From Kitasatospora indigofera (lineage in GTDB: Bacteria > Actinomycetota > Actinomycetes > Streptomycetales > Streptomycetaceae): a DNA stretch of 51,918 bases. The notes under the pieces were generated by a model that made no database searches, was not told the origin of the DNA, and worked only from the letters and a program-made list of their open reading frames with translations. The translations under genes were made by a program, and so were the position numbers. Position 1 is the first letter of the stretch. Each line of letters begins with the position of its first letter. The stretch is taken from NCBI RefSeq assembly GCF_014655955.1, contig NZ_BNBO01000062.1, positions 1 to 51,918 of the forward strand. Direction: 5' to 3'. Shown one piece after another: positions 32,057-41,966 of this stretch.

Positions 32057-32695
32057 TCACGCCCGCTTGCCCCGCACGGTGTCCACCAGGAACGCGTACG
32101 CCACGACGTTGCCCCGGTAGCCGTCCCGCTCGCTGAAGCCGCCGCCGCAGGTGATCAGCCGCAGCTGCGCGTCGCCCGCCTGGCCGTACACCCGGTCGTC
32201 GGGGAACTCCTGCTTGTCGTAGACCTCGATCGCGTAGATCTGGAAGACCGCCGTGCTGCCGTCCGCCCGGGCGATCTCGATCCGGTCGCCCTGGTGCAGG
32301 GCGCCCAGGCTGTAGAAGACCGCCGGACCGCTGCGGGTGTCGACGTGGCCGGCCAGGATCGCGGTGCCGCGCTGCCCGGGGGTGACGGCGCCCCGGTACC
32401 AGCCGGCCAGGTTGCGGTCGGTCTCCGGCGGGGGCTCCAGGTGCCCGGCGCCGTCCAGGCCCAGCCCGGTGACGGGGGCGTCCAGCCGGACGGCCGGAAT
32501 CCTGATCCGGGTCGGGGTGGAGGCGTCCAGCGGCGGCACCACCGAGACCGGCCCGAAGCCGGCCATCCGCTGCCCGGCGCCCGGCAGGGGCGGCAGGGTG
32601 CGCCCGCCGTCGTGCAGCATCCAGGCGCCCAGCACCAGGGCCGCGCCGACGGCCAGCGTGCCCGGCCAGGGACTCCTGCTCTGCTGCCCGCCCAC
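32057..32695 (-). CDS. Class F sortase
   Basis: A 212-aa membrane-anchored transpeptidase with one N-terminal hydrophobic segment (GTLAVGAALVLGAWML). The catalytic set is His in AILAGHVDTR, Cys in LRLITCGG and Arg in RDGYRGNVVAYAF. The TLxTC-type loop here reads LITC. Class F sortases are typical of actinobacteria; their LPXTG-like substrates are poorly known, and none is adjacent. GC-rich DNA separates it from the MprF-like gene. Confidence 0.92.
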   Translation of the reverse strand: MGGQQSRSPWPGTLAVGAALVLGAWMLHDGGRTLPPLPGAGQRMAGFGPVSVVPPLDASTPTRIRIPAVRLDAPVTGLGLDGAGHLEPPPETDRNLAGWYRGAVTPGQRGTAILAGHVDTRSGPAVFYSLGALHQGDRIEIARADGSTAVFQIYAIEVYDKQEFPDDRVYGQAGDAQLRLITCGGGFSERDGYRGNVVAYAFLVDTVRGKRA

Positions 32696-32890
32696 CCCGG
32701 TGCCCCTCTCGCTCCCGCTCTGCCGCGCTGCGGCCAGTGAACCGGCGCCGGCCGCCCGGCACCGCCCGGCGCCCCGCCGCCGAGGTCCGCGCCAGGGCCC
32801 GCGTGGGCGGCGTCCTCGCAGGTCACCGGTGGTGCGACCGAGCCCGTCCGAAGCGTCCCGCGGGCTGCTCCGAACGGGGCCGGGCGCCGC

Positions 32891-35512
<2,622 letters not shown>

Positions 35513-35780
35513 GGGACCGTCCCCCCGCTCGGGCCGGCTGCCACTCAGCAGGACGGCTCGGCGATTTCTCCCATCTGACGCCGGTTCATCCCGTTTTTCC
35601 CTCCGGCTCGCCCGGCTGCTGCTCCGATCGGGCGATCACCCGGCGCCCGCCCGGGGGATCGCGTGGCACGTACGCCCAGGTGACCGGGCGGCATGCCATG
35701 CTGTCCGCACATCGGGCCCGAAGGCCTATCACCCCATTTGTCGGACTGGACGTCCGGACTTCCTCACGAACGGAGTGACC

Positions 35781-37079
35781 ATGGACGCGCTCTCCCGTCG
35801 GACTCTGCTGGCCGCGGGTGCCGCCACCGCCGCCACCCTGGCGGCCGGCTGCTCCGGCAGCGGCACGGGCGGCGGGCAGGCGGCGGCCCCCGCACCGGTC
35901 CAGGCGGACCCGGCGGCGCGCACGGAGAGCCCCACGGCCGTCCCCAAGCCGCCGGCCACCGCCATCGGCGACGGCTCCACCTCGGACACCGGCCCGCAGC
36001 CGAACCAGCCGAAGGCCGAGCAGCTGAAGCCCGGTGAGCGTCCGCCGCAGTTCGTGGTGTTCTCCTGGGACGGCGCCGGTGAGCTGGACAACCGGCTGTT
36101 CACCCGGTTCCGCAAGCTCGCCCAGGACCACAACGCCTCGATGACCTTCTTCCTCAGCGGGATCTACATGCTCCCCGAGGGCAAGAAGGACCTCTACCGT
36201 CCGCCGCAGCACAACGTCGGCGCCTCCGACATCGGGTACCTGACCGACCAGCACATCCACGACACGATCGAGCAGATCGGGGCGTCCTGGCTGGAGGGCC
36301 ACGAGATCGGCACCCACTTCAACGGGCACTTCTGCGGCGCCAACGGCGGCGGCAAGTGGTCCCCCGAGGAGTGGGACAGCGAGATCGAGCAGGCGATGGG
36401 CTTCGTCATGAACTGGCGGACCAACACCGGCTTCACCGACCTGCCCGCGCTGCCCTTCGACTACCGCAAGGAGCTGATCGGCGGCCGGACCCCGTGCCTG
36501 GAGGGGCAGCGCGGACTGCTGCCGACCGCGGCCAAGCGCGGCTGGAAGTACGACAGCAGCGGCCCCGGCGGGCTCCAGGTCTGGCCGCAGAAGTTCCAGG
36601 GCGGCGCGCTCTGGGACTTCCCGCTGCAGTCCGTCCCGTTCCCCGGGCACAGCTTCCAGGTGCTCTCGATGGACTACAACATCATGTACAACCAGTCCGG
36701 CAACAACACCAAGGGCGACTCCGGGATGTACCCCGCCTGGCAGACCCAGGCCCGGGACGCCTACCTCGCCGGGTTCGAGCGGGCCTACACCAGCAACCGG
36801 GCGCCGCTCTACATCGGCAACCACTTCGAGCAGTGGAACGGCGGCATCTACATGAACGCCGTCGAGGAGGTGCTGACCACCATCGCGAGCCGGCCCGAGG
36901 TCCGGCTGGTGTCCTTCCGGCAGCTCGTCAACTGGCTGGAGGCGCAGGACCCGGCGGTGCTGCGCAAGCTGCAGGGCCTGAACCCGGGCCAGTCGCCGGC
37001 CGGCGGCTGGGAGAACTTCCTCGGCACCCCCGCCGCCCCGCCGGCCGCGTCGGCCCCCGCCACCGCGGCGGCCGGCTGA
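35781..37079 (+). CDS. Lipoprotein of polysaccharide deacetylase-like fold
   Basis: A 432-aa exported protein. The start MDALSRRTLLAAGA combines a twin-arginine-like RR with a lipobox LAAGC near residue 24, so it is likely a Tat-exported lipoprotein. After a low-complexity linker, the domain shows FVVFSWDGAGELDN and HEIGTHFNGHFCG, corresponding to the NodB Asp and H-x3-H motifs. The first motif lacks the usual second Asp, so catalytic competence is uncertain. GGAG spaced 7 nt supports the ATG. It ends 4 nt from the convergent MFS gene. Confidence 0.83.
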   Translation: MDALSRRTLLAAGAATAATLAAGCSGSGTGGGQAAAPAPVQADPAARTESPTAVPKPPATAIGDGSTSDTGPQPNQPKAEQLKPGERPPQFVVFSWDGAGELDNRLFTRFRKLAQDHNASMTFFLSGIYMLPEGKKDLYRPPQHNVGASDIGYLTDQHIHDTIEQIGASWLEGHEIGTHFNGHFCGANGGGKWSPEEWDSEIEQAMGFVMNWRTNTGFTDLPALPFDYRKELIGGRTPCLEGQRGLLPTAAKRGWKYDSSGPGGLQVWPQKFQGGALWDFPLQSVPFPGHSFQVLSMDYNIMYNQSGNNTKGDSGMYPAWQTQARDAYLAGFERAYTSNRAPLYIGNHFEQWNGGIYMNAVEEVLTTIASRPEVRLVSFRQLVNWLEAQDPAVLRKLQGLNPGQSPAGGWENFLGTPAAPPAASAPATAAAG

Positions 37080-37083
37080 GCCC

Positions 37084-38538
37084 TCAGGCCCGGGCCCTGG
37101 TCCGGCCGCCGAGCACGGCGCCCAGCAGCGCCACCCCGGTCATGGTCAGGAAGATCACCGCGAAGGCACCGGCCGAGCCGGTGCCTTCCGCCCCTTCGTG
37201 GGCGGCGGCGAGCGAGCCGCCGCCGAGCGCGCCGAACAGCACCCCCGCCAGGCCCACCAGCAGCACGTTGCCCAGCGCGTCGCTCATCTGCAACGAGGCC
37301 GAGTTGGCCCCGGCCTCCTCGGGGGTGGAGAGCTTCATCATCAGCACGCTGATGCTGGCCACCGCGAGGCCCATCCCGATCCCGCCGACCGCCCAGGCCA
37401 CCGCGGTCACCCAGGTCGGCACCGCAGGGACCAGCACCAGGGCCGCGCCCGCGATCGCCACCGCGGTCAGCACGAAGCCCGACCGGATCATCGCGTCGCG
37501 GTACTTCTCCGCCCCCGGCCGGCCCTGCAGCCAGGAGCCCAGCGCCCAGGACAGGCCGCCGCTGGTCAGGGTGAGCCCGGCGAGCGTCGGCGACAGGCCG
37601 CGCTGGGTCACCATCATCAGCGGGATGAACGCCTCGGCGGCGAAGAACGCCCCCGCCGCGACCCCGCGCAGCAGGATCACGGTCGGCAGCCCGCGGGCGG
37701 CCCGCAGGGTGCCGGGCGGCAGCAGCCGCAGCACCGCCGGGAGCAGCAGCGCCGCCCCCGCCACGGCCGGCAGCAGCCCCAGCAGGTCCAGCCGCTGGCC
37801 CGCGTACTGCAGCAGTCCGGCGCCGAGCGCGGCCATCGCGGCCAGGCCGCTGCGGCGCCGGTCGAACGGCTCCCCGGTGGCCGCCGGCTGTTCCTTCTCG
37901 GAGCGGCGCAGCGCCGGGCCCATCACCGCCAGCGGCAGCAGGACCAGCACCGGCACGGCCAGGAACACCCAGCGCCAGCCGAGGTGCTGGGTGACGGCGC
38001 CGGAGACCACCGGACCGACGATCGAGGGCAGCACCCAGGCGGAGGAGAAGGCCGCGAAGACGGCCGGCCGCAGCCGCTCGGGGTAGGCCCGGCCGACCAC
38101 CACGTACAGGGCGACGATCACCAGCCCGCCGCCCAGCCCCTGCACCGCGCGGCCCGCCACGAACGTCCACATGCCCGGCGCCGTGCCCGCCACCACCAGG
38201 CCGGCGGCGAACACCGCGATGCCGGTGAAGAGCGGCCGCAACGGGCCGCTGCGGTCGCACCACTGGCCGGAGACGACCAGCGCGAAGAGCGTGGTGGTGA
38301 AGTAGCCGGAGAAGGCGAAGGCGTAGAGCGCGATCCCGTCGAGCTGGCGGGCCGCCACCGGCATCGCGGTGTTCACCGCGGTCGCCTCGAAGGCCAGCAG
38401 CAGCACCACCGAGACGATGCCGAGGGTCAGTGCCCGGTAGCGCCCGCCCATCACCCCGTCGGAGTCGTCCTTGCCTGGGGGGAGCCGGTCGGGGGCAGGG
38501 TCGACCGAGGTGGGGGAGGCTGTGGTCATACCCGCCAT
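37084..38538 (-). CDS. MFS family efflux transporter
   Basis: A 484-aa protein with about 14 membrane segments of the drug:H+ antiporter type. The loop motif GQWCDRSGPLRPLFTG, GRAVQGLGGGLVIVALYVVV (motif C-like region) and QHLGWRWVFLAVPVLV are typical. The substrate is unknown. The start could also be ATG 38529; neither has a strong ribosome site. It lies just downstream of gdx, and guanidine riboswitches elsewhere often control more than one exporter, but nothing shows co-transcription. Confidence 0.88.
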   Translation of the reverse strand: MAGMTTASPTSVDPAPDRLPPGKDDSDGVMGGRYRALTLGIVSVVLLLAFEATAVNTAMPVAARQLDGIALYAFAFSGYFTTTLFALVVSGQWCDRSGPLRPLFTGIAVFAAGLVVAGTAPGMWTFVAGRAVQGLGGGLVIVALYVVVGRAYPERLRPAVFAAFSSAWVLPSIVGPVVSGAVTQHLGWRWVFLAVPVLVLLPLAVMGPALRRSEKEQPAATGEPFDRRRSGLAAMAALGAGLLQYAGQRLDLLGLLPAVAGAALLLPAVLRLLPPGTLRAARGLPTVILLRGVAAGAFFAAEAFIPLMMVTQRGLSPTLAGLTLTSGGLSWALGSWLQGRPGAEKYRDAMIRSGFVLTAVAIAGAALVLVPAVPTWVTAVAWAVGGIGMGLAVASISVLMMKLSTPEEAGANSASLQMSDALGNVLLVGLAGVLFGALGGGSLAAAHEGAEGTGSAGAFAVIFLTMTGVALLGAVLGGRTRARA

Positions 38539-38636
38539 GGTAAGGCGCTACGACTCCGGTGACCCCTGACCTGCGACCTTGATCGACTACATCGCGAGTC
38601 CTAGGCCCGGCGCCCCGGCCCGGGCACCGGGCGAGG

Positions 38637-38951
38637 TCAGTGCAGCACCTTGAGGCCGACCACGCCGGAGACGATCAGCAGTAGGCAGCCGATCCGGGCC
38701 GCCGTGGCGGGGTCGCCGAGGGCCGTCATGCCGTAGAGGGCGGTGCCGATCGCGCCGATGCCGACCCAGACCGCGTAGCCGGTGCCGATCGGGATCGAGC
38801 GCATCGCGTAGGCCAGGCCGCCCATGCTGAGCACCAGGGCGACGGCGAAGACGAGGGTGGGGACGAGGCGGGAGAACCCCTTGGAGTTCGTGAGGGCGAC
38901 CGCCCAGACGGTCTCCAGGACGCCGGAGAGGAGGAGCACGAGCCAGGCCAT
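38637..38951 (-). CDS. gdx: SMR family guanidinium exporter (Gdx/SugE type)
   Basis: A 104-aa protein with four membrane helices. MAWLVLLLSGVLETVWAVAL matches the Gdx subtype of small multidrug resistance proteins, with the essential membrane Glu in helix 1 and Trp next to it. NSKGFSRLVP, SIPIGTGYAVWVGIGAIGTA and GVVGLK also match. These export guanidinium in exchange for protons. Starting at ATG 38951 gives the exact family start, with GAAGGA about 10 nt upstream. The leader contains a guanidine-III riboswitch, independently supporting the function. Confidence 0.94.
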   Translation of the reverse strand: MAWLVLLLSGVLETVWAVALTNSKGFSRLVPTLVFAVALVLSMGGLAYAMRSIPIGTGYAVWVGIGAIGTALYGMTALGDPATAARIGCLLLIVSGVVGLKVLH

Positions 38952-39000
38952 GACGGAACCGATCCTTCGCAGTGACCAGCGGCCGGGTTGCCGCTGTCCT

Positions 39001-39039
39001 GCGCCGTCTTGTCGTGCCGGGTACGACGCGCTCGTCCGG
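39001..39039 (-). promoter_or_regulatory. Guanidine-III (ykkC-III) riboswitch controlling gdx
   Basis: On the minus strand the 39-nt element reads CCGGACGAG, GCGTCGT, ACCCGG, then ACAAGACGGCGC. It matches my memory of the guanidine-III aptamer, known from Actinobacteria and crystallised from Thermobifida fusca. The compact pseudoknot is intact: CCGG pairs with the later CCGG, and GCGTCGT pairs over all 7 positions (one G-U) with ACGGCGC. It lies about 50 nt before the gdx ATG, so ligand binding probably exposes the ribosome site. Confidence 0.93.
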
Positions 39040-39061
39040 GGCGATCGCTCGCCTGCCTTCG

Positions 39062-39070
39062 ACCGTAGCA
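39062..39070 (-). promoter_or_regulatory. Possible extended -10 promoter for gdx
   Basis: Minus strand TGC-TACGGT is an extended -10 placed about 20 nt before the riboswitch. No clear -35 is seen. Confidence 0.4.
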
Positions 39071-39112
39071 CGCACCGCCGCCGAAGCCGCCACACGGAAT
39101 TTACAATAGATA

Positions 39113-39143
39113 TTGACGCACCCCACCCAGGTCCGCATAAGAT
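39113..39143 (+). promoter_or_regulatory. Promoter of the Cys-rich leader ORF / tRNA-Cys unit
   Basis: TTGACG (39113-39118) and an ATAAGA/TAAGAT -10 (39137-39143) with a spacer of 18-19 nt. It would start RNA near 39150, ahead of the leader ORF. Confidence 0.6.
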
Positions 39144-39178
39144 GAATTCACCGAACAGCGCGACGACAGGAGTTGGAC

Positions 39179-39259
39179 ATGAACAGGAAGCCGGTGGCCC
39201 TCTCGGCGCCCCGCACCTGTGCCGCTCCCCGGTGTTGTCGGCCCTGTCCCTGCGCCTGA
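39179..39259 (+). CDS. Cys-rich 26-aa leader ORF
   Basis: A 26-residue ORF starting MNRKPVALSAPRTCAAPRC and ending CCRPCPCA-like, with five cysteines in its last 13 residues. AGGAG sits 6 nt before the ATG and a promoter lies at 39113-39143. Four of the five Cys codons are TGT, rare in this genome, where TGC dominates. A hairpin TGCGC-CTGA-GCGCA (39251-39264) places the stop codon in its loop, followed by CGGGC-TGA-GCCCG (39283-39295). The architecture resembles an attenuator leader sensing Cys-tRNA. The next feature on the strand is tRNA-Cys itself. Polycysteine leader ORFs are known in mycobacteria ahead of sulfur genes. Confidence 0.65.
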   Translation: MNRKPVALSAPRTCAAPRCCRPCPCA

Positions 39260-39307
39260 GCGCAGCTTCTTCCCCCCGACGACGGGCTGAGCCCGCGTCA
39301 CCCCCAC

Positions 39308-39379
39308 GGCCGTGTGCCCGAGTGGTTTAGGGAACCGCCTGCAAAGCGGTTTACACGGGTTCGATTCCCGTCATGGCCT
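39308..39379 (+). tRNA. tRNA-Cys (GCA)
   Basis: 72 nt without encoded CCA. Acceptor stem GGCCGTG pairs with CATGGCC (one G-U). D-stem CCC/GGG. Anticodon stem ACCGC/GCGGT with loop CTGCAAA gives anticodon GCA at 39341-39343. T-arm ACGGG-TTCGATT-CCCGT. The discriminator base is T (U73), the cysteine identity element. It follows the Cys-rich leader ORF by 48 nt and precedes a strong terminator. Confidence 0.95.
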
Positions 39380-39385
39380 CCCCTT

Positions 39386-39423
39386 GAATTGCCGGTCGGC
39401 AGAAATATGCCGACCGGCAATTC
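39386..39423. terminator. 16-bp terminator after tRNA-Cys
   Basis: GAATTGCCGGTCGGCA (39386-39401) and TGCCGACCGGCAATTC (39408-39423), perfect, loop GAAATA. A 12-nt direct repeat (GCAATTCTTCG-like) follows. Confidence 0.9.
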
Positions 39424-39534
39424 TTCGTGCAATTCTTCGGGCATTCCCCGGGAATCCCGCGGCGGGATTCCGCTCCCCCGCACGCGGCCGGGCCTGCGAC
39501 GACGCCCCGGCCGTCGCGACCCGCCACCACGACG

Positions 39535-39575
39535 ACGCCCTCCCGGCCCCCGCCGGAGCGGGAGCGGGAGGGCGT
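39535..39575. terminator. Terminator of the molybdenum hydroxylase operon
   Basis: ACGCCCTCCCG (39535-39545) and CGGGAGGGCGT (39565-39575), 48 nt past the operon's last stop codon. Confidence 0.7.
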
Positions 39576-39623
39576 GGATGATCGGCCGTCGTGGTTGGGG
39601 CGACAGGGCTCGGGCGACGGGGT

Positions 39624-41966
39624 TCAGGCGCTGACGGCGTCCTCGGCCCGGATCGGCAGCCGGCCCACCGGGAGGCCGGTGGCCGCGCGGACGGCGGCGG
39701 CGACCGCGGCGGGAGCCACCACCGCGGGGGCCGCGCTGACCGCCTTGGCGCCGAAGGTGGCGACCACGTCGCGCTCCTCCAGCAGGGCCGCGATCCGGAC
39801 CTCCGGGGTGTCCAGGGCGGTCGGCAGCCGGTAGCCGGTGAGCGAGGGGTTGACCAGCAGGCCGCCCTCGGTGCGCAGGTCCTCCAGCAGGGCCAGGCCC
39901 ACGCCCTGGGCGACGCCCGCCTCGATCCGGTCCTCGATCTGGCGCGGGTTGAGCGCCCGGCCGACGTCCTGGGCGACGGTGACGTCGACCACCCGAACGG
40001 CGCCGAGCTCGATGTCCACGTCCACCACGGCCCGCATCGCGCAGAACGCGATGGAGACGAAGGCGTCGCCCTGGCCGGCCTCGTCGAGCGGCTCGGTCGG
40101 GTGCGGGCGGCACTGGGCGGTGGCCCAGAGCTCCTTGCCCTCCAAAGCCTCGCCGACCGGCATGCCGAGCACGCCGTCGTAGGAGGTGATCTTGCCGTCG
40201 GCGATCGAGAGCAGCTCCACCGACATGCCGAAGTTGGCGGCGATCGGCTGGAGCAGCTGGTGGCGGACCATCAGCGCGGCCCGCTCCACGGCGCCGCCGG
40301 AGACCCAGGTGTGCCGGCCGCGGGCGGACGGCCCGGCGATCGACTGGTCGCTGTCGACCGGCGCGATGTAGACCTCGCTGACGCCGAGCACGCTCTGCAC
40401 GATCTGCCGGGCCAGGGTGGCGAAGCCCTGGCCGGAGTCGACGGCGGCGCAGATCACGGTGGCGTGGTCGCCGCTGACCCGGACGGTCGCGGTGGAGACC
40501 TCGTCCTCGCCCTCGGCGCCGAGCATGTGCACCATGCCGACCGCGTAGCCGATGCCGCGCCGCACGGAGGCGGGGTCGCCGGCGCCGCCGGGCCCGCCCG
40601 GCAGCAGCCAGTCGGCGTCCGGGTCGTCCACCGGCAGGGCGGGCAGCGGCTCGGACGCGACGGCGTCCAGCAGGGCGGTGACCGGCGCGGGGCAGGTGAC
40701 GGCCTGCCCGGTGGGCATCGAGTCGCCGGTGGCGAGCGCGTTGCGGCGGCGGATCTCCACCGGGTCCAGGCCGAGCCGGACGGCGAGCTGGTCGAGCTGG
40801 GACTCGTACGCGAAGCAGGTCTGCAGGGCGCCCTCGCCGCGCATCCGGCCGGCCGGCGGGTTGTTGGTGCGCACCGCCCAGGCGTCCACGAAGACGTTCG
40901 GGCAGACGTACGGGCCCACCGAGAAGGCGGTGGCGGCGGCCAGTGCCTCGGCGGAGACGTCGGCGTAGGCGCCGCCGTCCAGCAGGATCTGCGCCTCGAC
41001 CTTCACCAGCCGGCCCTCGGCGTCCGCGTGGTGGCGGTAGCGCAGCAGGGCCGGGTGCCGGGTGGTGTGGGTGTGGAAGGACTCCTCACGGGTGAGGGTC
41101 ATCTTCACCGGGCGGCCGGTGCGCAGCGCGAGCAGGGCCAGGGTGACCTGGAAGGAGAGGTCCTCGCGGTCGGCCGTGGCGCCGGGCACACCGGTGACGA
41201 CCAGGCGCACCCGGTCGGGCTCCAGGCCGAGGCAGGCGGCGGTGCGGTCGCGGTCGCCGTGCGGGTCGGTCGAGGACAGGTGCAGTTCGACGCCGCCGTC
41301 GGGGCGGGGCACCGCGAGGCCCGCCTCGGCGCCGAGCGGCGCCGGGTCCTGGCGGCCGACCTGGTAGAGGCCCTCGACGACGACCTCGCCGACCGCCTCC
41401 GGGTCGCCGGTGCGCAGCGGCAGGTGGCGGAAGAGGTTGCCGTCCGGGTGCAGCGGCGGGGCGGTGAAGGACTGCTCGGGGTCGGTGACGGGCTCCAGCA
41501 GCTCGTACTCGACCACGATCAGGGCGGCGGCCAGCCGCGCGGTGTCGGGGTGCTCGGCGGCGACCGCGGCGACCGGCTCGCCGTGGTGGCGCACCACGCC
41601 GGCGGCCAGGATCGGGCGGTCGGCGACCACCGGGCCGTGCGGGGCGCCGTCGTGGCCGCCGTCCGGGCCGGCGGGGAGGTCGTCGGCGGTGACCACGGCG
41701 CGGACGCCGGGCAGCGCGAGGGCGGCGGAGGTGTCGACCGAGAGGATCCGGGCGTGCGGGTGCGGGGCCCGGAGCACGGCGCCCCAGAGCAGGCCCTCGG
41801 CCCACAGGTCGGAGGCGTACGGGTAGATGCCGAGCGCCTTGGGGAGCGCGTCGGTGCGCAGCGGGGAGCTGCCGAGGCCGAACGGCTCGGGCTGCTCGCC
41901 GTCGCCGCCGTCCGGCCGGGCGTTGTCCGCGGGGGGCATTGCCGCGATGTCGCTGGGCGAGGTCAT
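39624..41966 (-). CDS. Molybdopterin-binding subunit, xanthine dehydrogenase family
   Basis: A 780-aa catalytic subunit of a molybdenum hydroxylase. It has the N-terminal a/b hammerhead (RTDALPKALGIYPYASDL, RAPHPHARILSVDTS) and the Mo-cofactor domain with PPAGRMRGEGALQTCFAYES, DSGQGFATLARQIVQSVLG and VAQDVGRALNPRQIEDRIEA. Where XDH-family enzymes have K-G-x-G-E near the C-terminus (the catalytic Glu), this protein reads FGAKAVSAAPAVVAPAAV, with Ala or Ser instead. Activity or substrate may thus be unconventional. The ATG overlaps the 2Fe-2S subunit stop (ATGA). Last gene of a three-subunit operon. Confidence 0.88.
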   Translation of the reverse strand: MTSPSDIAAMPPADNARPDGGDGEQPEPFGLGSSPLRTDALPKALGIYPYASDLWAEGLLWGAVLRAPHPHARILSVDTSAALALPGVRAVVTADDLPAGPDGGHDGAPHGPVVADRPILAAGVVRHHGEPVAAVAAEHPDTARLAAALIVVEYELLEPVTDPEQSFTAPPLHPDGNLFRHLPLRTGDPEAVGEVVVEGLYQVGRQDPAPLGAEAGLAVPRPDGGVELHLSSTDPHGDRDRTAACLGLEPDRVRLVVTGVPGATADREDLSFQVTLALLALRTGRPVKMTLTREESFHTHTTRHPALLRYRHHADAEGRLVKVEAQILLDGGAYADVSAEALAAATAFSVGPYVCPNVFVDAWAVRTNNPPAGRMRGEGALQTCFAYESQLDQLAVRLGLDPVEIRRRNALATGDSMPTGQAVTCPAPVTALLDAVASEPLPALPVDDPDADWLLPGGPGGAGDPASVRRGIGYAVGMVHMLGAEGEDEVSTATVRVSGDHATVICAAVDSGQGFATLARQIVQSVLGVSEVYIAPVDSDQSIAGPSARGRHTWVSGGAVERAALMVRHQLLQPIAANFGMSVELLSIADGKITSYDGVLGMPVGEALEGKELWATAQCRPHPTEPLDEAGQGDAFVSIAFCAMRAVVDVDIELGAVRVVDVTVAQDVGRALNPRQIEDRIEAGVAQGVGLALLEDLRTEGGLLVNPSLTGYRLPTALDTPEVRIAALLEERDVVATFGAKAVSAAPAVVAPAAVAAAVRAATGLPVGRLPIRAEDAVSA

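Noticed and set aside
39308..39379. tRNA-Cys as an integration (att) site
   Set aside because: No second copy of the tRNA 3' end, integrase or mobile genes are visible in the window.
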